Shown: piece after piece, positions 21,141-30,792 of the stretch
Layout: each line of letters starts with the position of its first letter
Position numbering within the stretch: position 1 is the first letter of the stretch
Origin: Zoroaster sp. YZ-2022
Taxonomy: Eukaryota > Echinodermata > Asteroidea > Forcipulatida > Zoroasteridae
Reading direction: 5' to 3'
Length of the DNA stretch: 64,000 bases
Assembly (NCBI GenBank): GCA_029582265.1
Contig: CM055828.1
Location: 6,901,902 to 6,965,901, forward strand
The notes under the pieces: model-generated
What the model was told of the DNA's origin: nothing
The model's database searches: none
Seen by the model: the letters and a program-made list of their open reading frames with translations, nothing else
Program-made: the position numbers and the translations under genes

Positions 21141-22450
21141 GCACTGTTTATTGCTCCATGCATGCAGGGAGGGTCCCTGGCCATGTACATGTATCACAGA
21201 TTAGAAACACATGTGTGCATACATGTCATGTGCTTGCTTTACTACTGAAAGATTTTGGAGGATTCAGGTTATGTGTAAGCAAATGGGCCTAGGGAGTTAG
21301 GAAGGATTCAGGTTATGTGTAAGCAAATGGGCCTAGGGAGTTAGGAAGGATTCAGGTTATGTGTAAGCAAGTGGGCCTAGGGAGTTAGGAAGGATTCAGG
21401 TTATGTGTAAGCAAATGGGCCTAGGGAGTTAGGAAGGATTCAGGTTATGTGTAAGCAAGTGGGCCTAGTGAGTTAGGAAGGATTCAGGTTATGTGTAAGC
21501 AAGTGGGTCTAGGGAGTTAGGAAGGATTCAGGTTATGTGTAAGCAAGTGGGCCTAGGGAGTTAGGAAGGATTCAGGTTATGTGTAAGCAAATGGGCCTTG
21601 GGAGTTAGGAAGGATTCAGGTTATGTGTAAGCAAATGGGCCAAGGGAGTTAGGAAGGATTCAGGTTATGTGTAAGCAAATGGGCCTAGGGAGTTAGGAAG
21701 GATTCAGGTTATGTGTAAGCAAATGGGCCAAGGGAGTTAGGAAGGATTCAGGTTATGTGTAAGCAAATGGGCCAAGGGAGTTAGGAAGGATTCAGGTTAT
21801 GTGTAAGCAAATGGGCCTAGGGAGTTAGGAAGGATTCAGGTTATGTGTAAGCAAATGGGCCTAGGGAGTTAGGAAGGATTCAGGTTATGTGTAAGCAAAT
21901 GGGCCTAGGGAGTTAGGAAGGATTCAGGTTATGTGTAAGCAAATGGGCCAAGGGAGTTAGGAAGGATTCAGGTTATGTGTAAGCAAATGGGCCTAGGGAG
22001 TTAGGAAGGATTCAGGTTATGTGTAAGCAAATGGGCCAAGGGAGTTAGGAAGGATTCAGGTTATGTGTAAGCAAATGGGCCAAGGGAGTTAGGAAGGATT
22101 CAGGTTATGTGTAAGCAAATGGGCCTAGGGAGTTAGGAAGGATTCAGGTTATGTGTAAGCAAATGGGCCTAGGGAGTTAGGAAGGATTCAGGTTATGTGT
22201 AAGCAAATGGGCCTAGGGAGTTAGGAAGGATTCAGGTTATGTGTAAGCAAATGGGCCTAGGGAGTTAGGGAGGATTCAGGTTATGTGTAAGCAAATGGGC
22301 CTAGGGAGTTAGGAAGGATTCAGGTTATGTGTAAGCCAATGGGCCTAGGGAGTTAGGGAGGATTCAGGTTATGTGTAAGCAAATGGGCCTAGGGAGTTAG
22401 GAAGGATTCAGGTTATGTGTAAGCAAATGGGGCTAGGGAGTTAGGGTTAA
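21141..22450 (+). mobile_element. Family G element, right half with long array
   Basis: Resumes the G consensus at GCACTGTTTATTGCTCC, passes CATGCATGCAGGGAGGGTCC and GATTTTGGAGGATTCAGG, enters the 44-bp array and ends GAGTTAGGGTTAA (TTAA 22447-22450). The left half is at 10220-10413. Confidence 0.85.
21256..22440 (+). repeat. 44-bp tandem array, about 27 units
   Basis: Unit: AGGAAGGATTCAGGTTATGT then GTAAGCAAATGGGCCTAGGG AGTT. Variants are single-base, mostly CCTAGGG/CCAAGGG and AAATGGG/AAGTGGG, and the CCAAGGG variants are interspersed. Part of the G element. Confidence 0.95.
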
Positions 22451-23293
22451 TTGTTTTCTTTTGGTAATGATGAACATTGGACTGTACATATATAGACACT
22501 TACATGTACATGTACATGTGTGGTTACATTCATGCACACATACAGTACAGTATAGGGACAGCTTTTGTGTAATGCGTAACAGCATATATAAACATGTAGT
22601 GTAAATTTTATGCAAGTTTTTATTTTACAGGATATTTTCTTACATGTGAGAAGTTGTTACTGTTTAGTGAACAAACAAACACATTCATGACAGGAAATTA
22701 AGTTCCATACATCCCCACCGCGTACCAGCGAAATCAGGATGACCCACAAGAAAAAAAAGCTCGACCTGCCGGATGTGAGCCTTTACCTTAATTTGTCCGC
22801 TGTTCCATGAAATCTGAGCATACAATGTGGTTTTCCACATTGAAATGATGTACCCTACGTATATCTGTGACGTGCTTCTAACCCTGAGGTCGCTGGTTCA
22901 AATCCCGCTCGAGTCGATTTGTTCTTTGTTCATTCCAAACAAACTCGGAACCTGTTAAACCTTGGATTCTGTCCGCGTCATACTTTTAGTGCTTAACGGA
23001 GAAAGGAGTCCAACGTGGGCGTTTTTTTTGTCTGTATCAGAAAATCACTTTTACCGTGCAAATCCACTTACAAATGGAAAATGCATTTTGGCTTGCGTGC
23101 CAAATCTGTGTGAGACACATCGTCAATATTTGTCCATTTCTGCCCATGACTTTTTCCTGAAAGTTAGACAAATAAAAACAACCTTGAGTAAAAGGTTGTG
23201 CTTTAAAAGCCACTGTACACTACAGGTAATCCAAAAAAATGATCAAATATGTACAGTACTTGGTGTAAAATTGATATTAGTGTCAAACATCCA
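22451..23293. other. 843-bp spacer between two inverted G elements
   Basis: Holds a tRNA-like fragment (22866-22914) and TACATG repeats near 22500, otherwise nothing recognised. The 111-codon frame at 22962-23297 runs into the G end and has no domain. Confidence 0.5.
22866..22914 (+). repeat. tRNA-derived fragment (B box only)
   Basis: GTGCTTCTAACCCTGAGGTC then GCTGGTTCAAATCCCGCTC resembles the anticodon-arm to T-arm part of a tRNA, with a good B box (GGTTCAAATCC). No A box or acceptor stem is found upstream, so this looks like a 5'-truncated SINE head, not a tRNA gene. Confidence 0.45.
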
Positions 23294-25827
23294 TTAACCC
23301 TAACTCCCAAGGCCCATTTGCTTACACATAACCTGAATCCTTCCTAACTCCCTAGGCCCATTTGCTTACACATAACCTGAATCCTTCCTAACTCCCTAGG
23401 CCCATTTGCTTACACATAACCTGAATCCTTCCTAACTCCCTAGGCCCATTTGCTTACACATAACCTGAATCCTCCCAAACTCCCTAGGCCCATTTGCCAC
23501 ACATAACCTGAATCCTTCCTAACTCCCTAGGCCCATTTGCTTACACATAACCTGAATCCTTCCTAACTCCCTAGGCCCATTTGCTTACACATAACCTGAA
23601 TCCTTCCTAACTCCCTAGGCCCATTTGTTTACACATAACCTGAATCCTTCCTAACTCCCTAGGCCCATTTGCTTACACATAACCTGAATCCTTCCTAACT
23701 CCCTAGGCCCATTTGCTTACACATAACCTGAATCCTTCCTAACTCCCTAGGCCCACTTGCTTACACATAACCTGAATCCTTCCTAACTCCCTAGGCCCAT
23801 TTGCTTACATAACCTGAATCCTTCCTAACTCCCTAGGCCCATTTGCTTACACATAACCTGAATCCTTCCTAACTCCCTAGGCCCATTTGCTTACACATAA
23901 CCTGAATCCTTCCTAACTCCCTAGGCCCATTTGCTTACACATAACCTGAATCCTCCCTAACTCCCTAGGCCCATTTGCTTACACATAACCTGAATCCTTC
24001 CTAACTCCTAGGCCCATTTGCTTACACATAACCTGAATCCTTCCTAACTCCCTAGGCCCATTTGCTTACACATAACCTGAATCCTTCCTAACTCCCTAGG
24101 CCCATTTGCTTACATAACCTGAATCCTTCCTAACTCCCTAGGCCCATTTGCTTACACATAACCTGAATCCTTCCTAACTCCCTAGGCCCATTTGCTTACA
24201 CATAACCTGAATCCTTCCTAACTCCCTAGGCCCACTTGCTTACACATAACCTGAATCCTTCCTAACTCCCTAGGCCCACTTGCTTACACATAACCTGAAT
24301 CCTTCCTAACTCCCTAGGCCCATTTGCTTACACACATAACCTGAATCCTTCCTAACTCCCTAGGCCCATTTGCTTACACATAACCTGAATCCTTCCTAAC
24401 TCCCTAGGCCCATTTGCTTACACATAACCTGAATCCTTCCTAACTCCCTAGGCCCATTTGCTTACACATAACCTGAATCCTTCCTAACTCCCTAGGCCCA
24501 TTTGCTTACACATAACCTGAATCCTTCCTAACTCCCTAGGCCCATTTGCTTACACATAACCTGAATCCTCCTAACTCCCTAGGCCCATTTGCTTACACAT
24601 AACCTGAATCCTTCCTAACTCCCTAGGCCCATTTGCTTACACATAACCTGAATCCTTCCTAACTCCCTAGGCCCATTTGCTTACACATAACCTGAATCCT
24701 TCCTAACTCCCTAGGCCCATTTGCTTACACATAACCTGAATCCTTCCTAACTCCCTAGGCCCACTTGCTTACACATAACCTGAATCCTTCCTAACTCCCT
24801 AGGCCCATTTGCTTACACATAACCTGAATCCTTCCTAACTCCCTAGGCCCACTTGCTTACACATAACCTGAATCCTTCCTAACTCCCTAGGCCCATTTGC
24901 TTACACATAACCTGAATCCTTCCTAACTCCCTAGGCCCATTTGCTTACACATAACCTGAATCCTTCCTAACTCCCTAGGCCCATTTGCTTACACATAACC
25001 TGAATCCTTCCTAACTCCCTCGGTCCATTTGCTTACACATAACCTGAATCCTTCCTAACTCCCTGGGCCCATTTGCTTACACATAACCTGAATCCTTCCT
25101 AACTCCCTAGGCCCATTTGCTTACACATAACCTGAATCCTTCCTAACTCCCTAGGCCCACTTGCTTACACATAACCTGAATCCTTCCTAACTCCCTAGAC
25201 CCATTTGCTTACACATAACCTGAATCCTTCCTAACTCCCTAGGCCCATTTGCTTACACATAACCTGAATCCTTCCTAACTCCCTAGGTCCATTTGCTTAC
25301 ACATAACCTGAATCCTTCCTAACTCCCTAGGCCCATTTGCTTACACATAACCTGAATCCTTCCTATAACTCCCTAGGCCCATTTGCTTACACATAACCTG
25401 AATCCTTCCTAACTCCCTAGGCCCATTTGCTTACACATAACCTGAATCCTCCCTAACTCCCTTGGCCCACTTGCTTACACAACCTGAATCCTCCAAAATC
25501 CTTCAGTAGTAAAGCAAGCACATGACATGTATGCACACATGTGTTTCTAATCTGTGATACATGTACATGGCCAGGGACCCTCCCTGCATGCATGGAGCAA
25601 TAAACAGTGTCCACTGACCCTTGAAGCACTGACCTTGCAATCACTACAACAAACATGGATGTACATGTACCATGGAAAGGCAGGCATGCCTAATAACCTC
25701 AATCCTCCAAAACCCTTCACTTTAGCAAAGAGCATGTAGCATGTACATGTAGCATGTAACCTCAATGCTTCCAAATCCTTAACTTTGGCAAAGAGGATTT
25801 TGGAGGATTTGGGAAGGTTAGGGTTAA
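23294..25827 (-). mobile_element. Family G element, complete, with about 49 array units
   Basis: 2,534 bp between TTAA at 23294-23297 and 25824-25827, in reverse orientation, ends CCCTAACTCCC and GGAAGGTTAGGG. The array side is at low coordinates. The unique G body (GGTACATGTACATCC..., GGATTTTGGAGGATT blocks) is at 25485-25820. The longest G copy in the window. Confidence 0.9.
23305..25485 (-). repeat. 44-bp tandem array, about 49 units
   Basis: Reverse complement of the unit in 21256-22440. Mostly uniform, with scattered small deletions (TTACATAACC, CTAACTCCTAGG) and a few substitutions. Unit number is estimated from length. Confidence 0.95.
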
Positions 25828-25978
25828 AAAAAGTATGTCTCATTAGGTGCTATCATTTTAGTAAAATTTGTTTTCACCAAAAGAACTGTCTTTAATTTTT
25901 TTTAAAGGCAGTTTACACTATTGGTAAAATGTTATGTATCCAAACTTGATAAAACGTTTTGTCATATTTTGTTGTGCC
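25828..25978. other. Family L fragment
   Basis: TTTAAAGGCAGTTTACACTA TTGGTAAAA at 25902-25930 is a diverged copy of the family L end. The rest is unassigned. Confidence 0.45.
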
Positions 25979-26080
25979 TTTAAAACCCTTCTATGACCGC
26001 AAGGGTCAAAATGTCGATATGCTTACCAAGGTATATCTAGTATACTTTGATTTGATTAGTTTGATTGTGTTTGATTATAA
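25979..26080 (+). mobile_element. Family B fragment, left end
   Basis: TTAAAACCCTTCTATGACCG, AAGGGTCAAAATGTCGATAT and ACCAAGGTATATCTAGT match the start of B with substitutions. It breaks off where the SINE at 26095 begins. Confidence 0.6.
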
Positions 26081-26207
26081 AGTTGTTGAGCGCCTAACAG
26101 GTTGCCGGGGCTGTATACTTCACAGGAAGTTGAGAATGATCCAGGAATGATTTTAAAAAAAGAGTAGCCTGATGACAGGGATAATAATGTAAAAAGCTCC
26201 TTGAGCA

Positions 26208-26868
26208 TCACATCGTGGTGGAGTTAGCGCTACATGCAGCGGCGTAGCCACGGGGGGGCCTGGGGGGGCACGTGCCCCCCACAAATTTCCAGTGCCCCCC
26301 CCCACGAAAAATCCTCATAGTGCCCCAAAAAACAGAAAAGAAAAGGGAAAAAACCCATACCCCCTGGGCCCCCCCACTGAAAAGCAATGCCCCCCCCCCC
26401 ACTGAAAAAGTCCTGGCTCTGGCGCTGGCTACATGCCGTGGAGTTAGCGCTACATGCGGCGGGGTTAGTGCTACATGCGGCGGAGTTAGCGCTACATGCG
26501 GCGGAGTTAGCGCTTCATGCGGCGGGGTTAGCGCTACATGCGGCGGGGTTAGTGCTACATGCGGCGGAGTTAGCGCTACATGCGGCGGAGTTAGCGCTAC
26601 ATGCGGTGGGGTTAGCGCTACATGCGGTGGGGTTAGCGCTACATGCGGTGGGGTTAGCGCTACATGCGGTGGAGTTAGCGCTACATGCGGCGGAGTTAGC
26701 GCTACATGCGGCGGAGTTAGTGCTACATGCGGTGGAGTTAGTGCTACATGCGGTGGAGTTAGTGCTACATGCGGTGGAGTTAGTGCTACATGCGGTGGGG
26801 TTAGTGCTACATGTGGTGGTGGAGTTAGTGCTACATGTGGTGGTGGAGTTAGTGCTACATGTATATAA
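26208..26868 (+). repeat. 21-bp minisatellite, about 22 units, derived from the SINE tail
   Basis: Unit GGTGGAGTTAGCGCTACATGC with GGCGG/GGTGG and GCGCT/GTGCT variants. The first unit is separated from the rest by the insertion at 26237-26427. Because 21 is divisible by three it stays open in several frames on both strands, which explains the 127-223 codon frames here; they are not genes. Confidence 0.9.
26237..26427 (+). mobile_element. hAT-type non-autonomous element, 191 bp
   Basis: Flanked by the exact 8-bp duplication GCTACATG (26229-26236 and 26428-26435). Ends CAGCGGCGTAGCCACGG and CCTGGCTCTGGCGCTG are imperfect inverted repeats beginning CAG. The interior is C/G-run rich (GTGCCCCCC). 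The 8-bp duplication and CAG ends are hAT hallmarks. Confidence 0.85.
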
Positions 26869-26890
26869 AAATCCACCATTATTATTATAA

Positions 26891-27135
26891 GAAACCAATC
26901 TGTGAAAGTTTCAGTTTATTTTTGTTGTGTTGTTTCATTGTGACGAGAAAATAGTTAAACATGCATGAAGATTTGTCTGTATGCATTCAAATGTGGAAAC
27001 GGATCACAGCTATGATCTATTTCAAATGTTGTTATATATTTCACGCTTTCTAAAAATAAAATAACGGCATGTCAGATGATGGCATGTCAGATGAAATAAT
27101 ATCTCAGGATGCTTGGTACCATCACCAACTCCACA
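26891..27135. other. Family L fragment; possible GST 3' UTR
   Basis: TGTGAAAGTTTCAG, GGAAACGGATCACAGC and CTTGGTACCATCACCAACTCC are shared with other L fragments (27773, 28139, 48010). TTTATT at 26915-26920 reads AATAAA on the minus strand and could be the poly(A) signal of the GST gene upstream. Confidence 0.4.
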
Positions 27136-27165
27136 TTAACCATTCTGTGACTGTAAGGGTCGAAA
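27136..27165 (+). mobile_element. Family B fragment, 30 bp of left end
   Basis: TTAACCATTCTGTGACTGTA then AGGGTCGAAAT matches the B left end, then stops. Confidence 0.55.
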
Positions 27166-27225
27166 TCCCAATACGAATGAATGCAAAATGCTGACTGAAG
27201 AAATGCACAAGATGAAGCAGGTCTT

Positions 27226-27411
27226 CTAGTGGCCCTTGTTGTTTACAGTACGCTTCTGATTCACGTCACTTGCGAGGAAAGCATTAATTCCGGGGCGAGC
27301 CTTTATGTGATCATAAAAAGCTTTCATGACTGGGAAGGAATCCAGGCAAGTTGAAGACAAGTTCAACAGAGCATCCAAGAACTGGAATAGGTGGTAGTCT
27401 GCAAAAGATAT
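27226..27411 (-). CDS. Glutathione S-transferase (Pi-like), last coding exon
   Basis: GSTs conjugate glutathione to electrophiles in the cytosol. This exon encodes 61 C-terminal residues and a TAG stop. It begins ISFADYHLFQFLDALL, continues CLDSFPVMKAFYDHIKARP and then GINAFLASD. This matches the GST C-terminal helical domain, closest in my recollection to Pi-class GST (ISFADY, CLDAFP, ARPKLKAFLAS). A splice acceptor on the minus strand (CTCTCACTTTCCAG|ATATCT) lies exactly before Ile, phase 0. The upstream exons should be on the minus strand at higher coordinates; I could not find them in the window. A family B element sits at 27441-27768, in the intron. Pi versus Sigma class is not certain; GST is. 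Confidence 0.8.
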   Translation of the reverse strand: MSFADYHLFQFLDALLNLSSTCLDSFPVMKAFYDHIKARPGINAFLASDVNQKRTVNNKGH

Positions 27412-27440
27412 CTGGAAAGTGAGAGGAACGAGACAAACCA

Positions 27441-27768
27441 TTAATTCTCCGTGACTGCAAAGGGTCAAAATCAGTCAAAATGTTGATATACTTGCCAAGG
27501 TATATCTAGTGCACTTAAAAGTCAAACACTCTCAAACCTTGCGTGTAGTAAGTACATTTACAGGTCAAAATGAGTCAACGTTTTTTTAAAAAACTTTTTT
27601 ACTGGTAAAAGCATTGTCTTGTATTGTTGAGGGTGGTCAAAATGACAGTCAAAACCAGTCAACAATGCCCCTGTGTGCTCGTGGGTCAGCAGTCAAAAAC
27701 AGGCAGTTGACTGATTTTGACCACTATAGCTCTTTGTCACCAGAGTTCAGCTAAAGTAGGAGGGTTAA
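27441..27768 (+). mobile_element. Family B TTAA element in the GST intron
   Basis: 328 bp between TTAA at 27441-27444 and 27765-27768. The left end is TTAATTCTCCGTGACTGCAA (CCC mutated), the right end AGTAGGAGGG. Its left TTAA is 30 bp from the GST splice acceptor. Body as in other B copies. Confidence 0.85.
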
Positions 27769-27978
27769 AAGTACCCTTTGAAAGTTTCAGCTTATTTCAT
27801 TTTTCAATGACGAAAAAACGTATTCATTCCAAAGTGAAATTTATGTCTTCTGGAAATTATTTTACCAATTTGACTAAAATTGTAGTATCTGAGAAAGAAA
27901 TATTTCAGGGAAGTTGGAACACTTTGGGAAACTGAATCAACTTAAACCAAGTAAAGTTTATGTACAACAGTGATCATT
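27769..27978. other. Family L fragment
   Basis: AAAGTTTCAGCTTATTTCAT and GAGAAAGAAATATTTCAGGG are L-type. The end CCAAGTAAAGTTTATGTACA then GTGATCATTTT parallels 48260-48290. Confidence 0.45.
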
Positions 27979-28138
27979 TTATGTCTTGTATTGTTGAGGG
28001 TGGTCAAAATGACAGTCAAAATGACAGTCAAAAATGCCCCGTGTGTGCACATTTGGGTCAACAGTCAAAAACAGTCAGTCGACTGATTTTTGACAGCTGT
28101 CGCTACTTGCCACAACAGTCCGGCTATAGTAGGAGGTT
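27979..28138 (+). mobile_element. Family B fragment, right half
   Basis: Starts mid-element at TATGTCTTGTATTGTTGAGG and runs to GGCTATAGTAGGAGG, then GTTTGA in place of GGTTAA. GTCAAAATGACA is duplicated inside. Confidence 0.7.
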
Positions 28139-28895
28139 TGAAGGAGAAGATTATAAGTGAATATGCATAGATTATTTGTATTTATTCTAATGTAGAAATG
28201 GATCAGCTGCTGGGAATCCATTTCAAATTTGAAGTTTAAAAAAAATGTCAGACGGAATAATTTCTAGGGATGTTTGCTAGTACGTACATACCATTGCCAT
28301 CTAAACACCAAGCAAGCTTTAGGTTAATAATTCTCTTGGGATTTTTCTCCGGGTTAATTGCCAGTAGTGTACACTGCACGGAAACAATTTTGTTTAAAAA
28401 CCCTTAGTATAGTTTGATTCCTCAAGACCCTATTAAAAACAAATGGGTTTGAGAATAGGAGGGTAAATTTAAAGCAGAAATGATTCCGTAAGTCTGAAGC
28501 AGAAAATATTTTTGAGGTTTTGTTAATGCTGATTTTGAATAGCAAATCATGAATTTTGACCGCAAATTGTTAGTTTGGTGTAGCGTTTTGGTACACGCCC
28601 CTTTTTAAAAAAAACAACAAGTCCAATGCTACATGTATGTACATGTACATATGTATACCTTACTGACATCCTGCTGTCAGTGCCAATGATGTCCCTGCTA
28701 AATTGTAATTTTCAGTCCGTGGAAAATACCCCACTTAAGCCAGTGCATCCATCATTACTGAAGATCATGACGTCAGTGATTTTTTTCCCCCTTACATTAA
28801 AGGGAAAATATATCATATAAAAATACACATATATACATGTACAAAATTCTGCTGTGTCTTACTTCATGTAAACTGTGTATTTATTTGTTAAACGA
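28139..28895. other. Unannotated, L-like at its start
   Basis: 28139-28330 resembles L fragments (GAAATGGATCAGCTGC, TACCATTGCCATCTAAACACC). From there to 28895 I see no feature; this is expected intron of the GST gene. Confidence 0.4.
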
Positions 28896-29106
28896 TTAAA
28901 AGGACAACATGGAAGGACAATGGGCATGGAATTGGTGGCCTAGTTTAAGATGAATACAGTGACTGAAAAATACTGGCTCATATATGCAGCAGAAACACTA
29001 ATATGACCTTATCATGTAGGGTATTATTTTCAGTCAGTAAGTTATAAATCTAATACTAGCTCTTCAGTTCTATGTCCTGTTGATCGTGATAGTATTGTCC
29101 CTTTAA
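28896..29106. mobile_element. Family E TTAA MITE, copy 2
   Basis: TTAAAAGGACAACATGG to ATAGTATTGTCCCTTTAA with TTAA at 28896-28899 and 29103-29106. The interior has GACTGAAAAATACTGGCTCA and CCTGTTGATCGTGATAG. The left end is more diverged than the right. Confidence 0.75.
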
Positions 29107-29660
29107 CACTAGATACACACTGTATACAATATATATGATGTACATTGTATTTTTTTATGTTTAATTCTGAGTAGTTCATGCTTTTTAAGATCCCTTTAAA
29201 GCCATTAACTTGATCCAAAAAACACTTAAAGGTATTTATTTTACTGGGTTTGCAATGCTCAAATTTGCTTAATTTTTTAAAAGCAGTGTGCAGTAGGCCT
29301 ACTGCCAGTAAAACGTGTTTGTTGCCTAGATGTACTGGTAAGTAAACACACCCGTACGGAAATGTTCATGTAGTAGGTTTATTCTGGTTCCTAATAGAGC
29401 GTGCGTATCTTGAGACTTCATGGTCACATTTCGTGCGAACTGTTGGATATAAAACACTTAATGGTCTAGCCACGGACACCTCTGGTCTGTATTACACATC
29501 TTAAAGTAACATGTACAATTTGTAGATCAGAAGTTAGGATCATATGTTCCCTTTTTTTTTTATTAAATAAAATCATTGATTTGAAATGTTTCAGTAATTG
29601 ATAAATATTTGTTACAAATGCTTACTTTAATTTCATTTAATTTGATTAATATTTATTTCT
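29107..29660. other. Unannotated intergenic or intronic sequence
   Basis: No gene, RNA or clear repeat seen. Confidence 0.45.
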
Positions 29661-30120
29661 CAACCTAGTACCCATTTGTACTCCTGGGTGGAGAGAAGCA
29701 GCTGGTACCCATTTGTACTCCTGGGTGGAGAGAAGCAACTGGTACCCAGTTGTACTCCTGGGTGGAGAGAAGCAACTGATACCCAGTTGTATTCCTGGGT
29801 GGAGAGAAGCAGCTGGTACCAATTTGTATTCCTGGGTGGAGAGAAGCAAATGGAACCCATTTGTATTACTGGGTGGAGAGAAGCAGCTGGTACCAATTTG
29901 TACTCCTGGGTGGAGAGAAGCAACTGGTACCCATTTGTACTCCTGGGTGGAGAGAAGCAACTGGTGCCCAGTTGTACTCCTGGGTGGAGAGAAGCAACTA
30001 GGGTCAAATTCAAGGAGTAGGAGGCTCCCGCCACTCAATCTCTTGCCAAAATTTGAACCAACCTTCTGATGGCCTAGCTGTCGGAACACAAGTCTGATGC
30101 ACTAAAACCCCGGCCTAAGC
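29661..30120 (-). mobile_element. SINE, reverse, with internal 37-bp expansion
   Basis: On the minus strand, 30115-30060 reads GTTTTAGTGCATCAGACTTG then TGTTCCGACAGC, followed by GGTTCAAATT as a B-box remnant. This is the tRNA-derived head of the SINEs at 31157 and 58269. The conserved SINE block around CTTCTCTCCACCCAGG is repeated nine times (29669-30001). The 3' body and tail are missing. Confidence 0.7.
29669..30001 (-). repeat. 37-bp minisatellite, exactly 9 units
   Basis: On the plus strand the unit is TACCCATTTGTACTCCTGGG then TGGAGAGAAGCAACTGG, 9 x 37 = 333 bp. The single-copy counterpart is in SINEs at 31287-31318 and 50409-50448. Open frames of 114-147 codons arise from it on both strands; they are not genes. 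Confidence 0.95.
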
Positions 30121-30792
30121 AATGCCACTTTGAAAGCTGATCTCCAACCAGTAACCAGAGAATGGTTTTTTTCTCTTGCATCGGGTATGCAAATACATTA
30201 CTGTCACTCACCTGACACTCTGTCAGACATTTGAAAATGTGGATGTCGCCGGGAATTAAGTGTCACGCAAAACTCAAACTCATATTGAATGGCGTTTACT
30301 AATGAGATTTACAGACAAAAACCTTCCGTTCCCGAGGCAGGAGGGACATCTCGATTCAAGTAAAACAACGTCAACCGGGTGTGCGTCCCATTTTGCTAAT
30401 TTGATTTTGACCACTTAACCAGCGGTGCACAAACCATCCAATATACAGTCAATTAAGCAAACACTTACGCCATAATGGCTGGTCTCCACAGTTAACCCCT
30501 GTTTACAAATGCTCTAGGGAGTCTTTGAAGAGTTATTATACATATGTATGTACGTAGTGTGATGTTCATCCATAGCTGTACGTACATTCTGCATACTTTG
30601 TACATGAAGCATTCATGCTATTGCTAACACATACAGCATTTGTAATGTTGGCCAAACTGCTTCTCAATCAAGGGTGCTTTTACCGGTTGGTTGTTTTATG
30701 TATGTTGTACATATAATCTTGATTCAAAGAGAGGAAACTTGCATTCTTGTAAAAAACAGTTTTGCCAACATTACAAATACTGCACCTTCCCT
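30121..30792. other. Unannotated; inverted pair 30627-30790
   Basis: GCATTTGTAATGTTGGCCAA at 30636 is mirrored by TTGCCAACATTACAAATACTG at 30761-30783, suggesting a small fold-back element just left of the E copy. Nothing else recognised. Confidence 0.45.

Larger units (their letters stand above)
26095..26890 (+). mobile_element. SINE 3' part with internal 21-bp expansion
   Basis: GGCTGTATACTTCACAGGAA, AATGATCCAGGAATGATT, GATGACAGGGATAATAATGT and CTCCTTGAGCATCAC follow the SINE body seen at 31157-31520. The canonical tail (GGTGGATANGTGCGCTATATAAGTCCAC then ATT repeats) is replaced by a 21-bp array. It is then completed by ATATAAAAATCCACCATTATTATT at 26867-26888. The tRNA head is missing. A hAT-type insertion sits in the array. 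Confidence 0.7.

Noticed and set aside
22962..23297. 111-codon open frame
   Set aside because: Ends in the terminus of the G element and shows no recognisable domain.
23294..23310. Interstitial telomere sequence at CCCTAAC ends
   Set aside because: Only one and a half repeats are present and always at the border of G elements next to TTAA.
21256..25485. CRISPR-like regular arrays
   Set aside because: There are no variable spacers; the whole 44-bp unit repeats, inside TTAA-bounded elements in animal DNA.
26208..26890. Long open frames on both strands (up to 223 codons, HVALTPP-like heptads)
   Set aside because: The 21-bp unit keeps several frames open by arithmetic. The sequence is a SINE-derived minisatellite with a transposon inside.
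29646..30089. Open frames of 114-147 codons with repeated LLLSTQEYK or WVERS phrases
   Set aside because: They translate the 37-bp minisatellite in different frames; no initiation or splice context.
30200..30260. Minus-strand ATG...GTGTCAG|GTGAGT as a first exon of the GST gene
   Set aside because: The donor looks good but the short peptide does not resemble a GST N-terminus.
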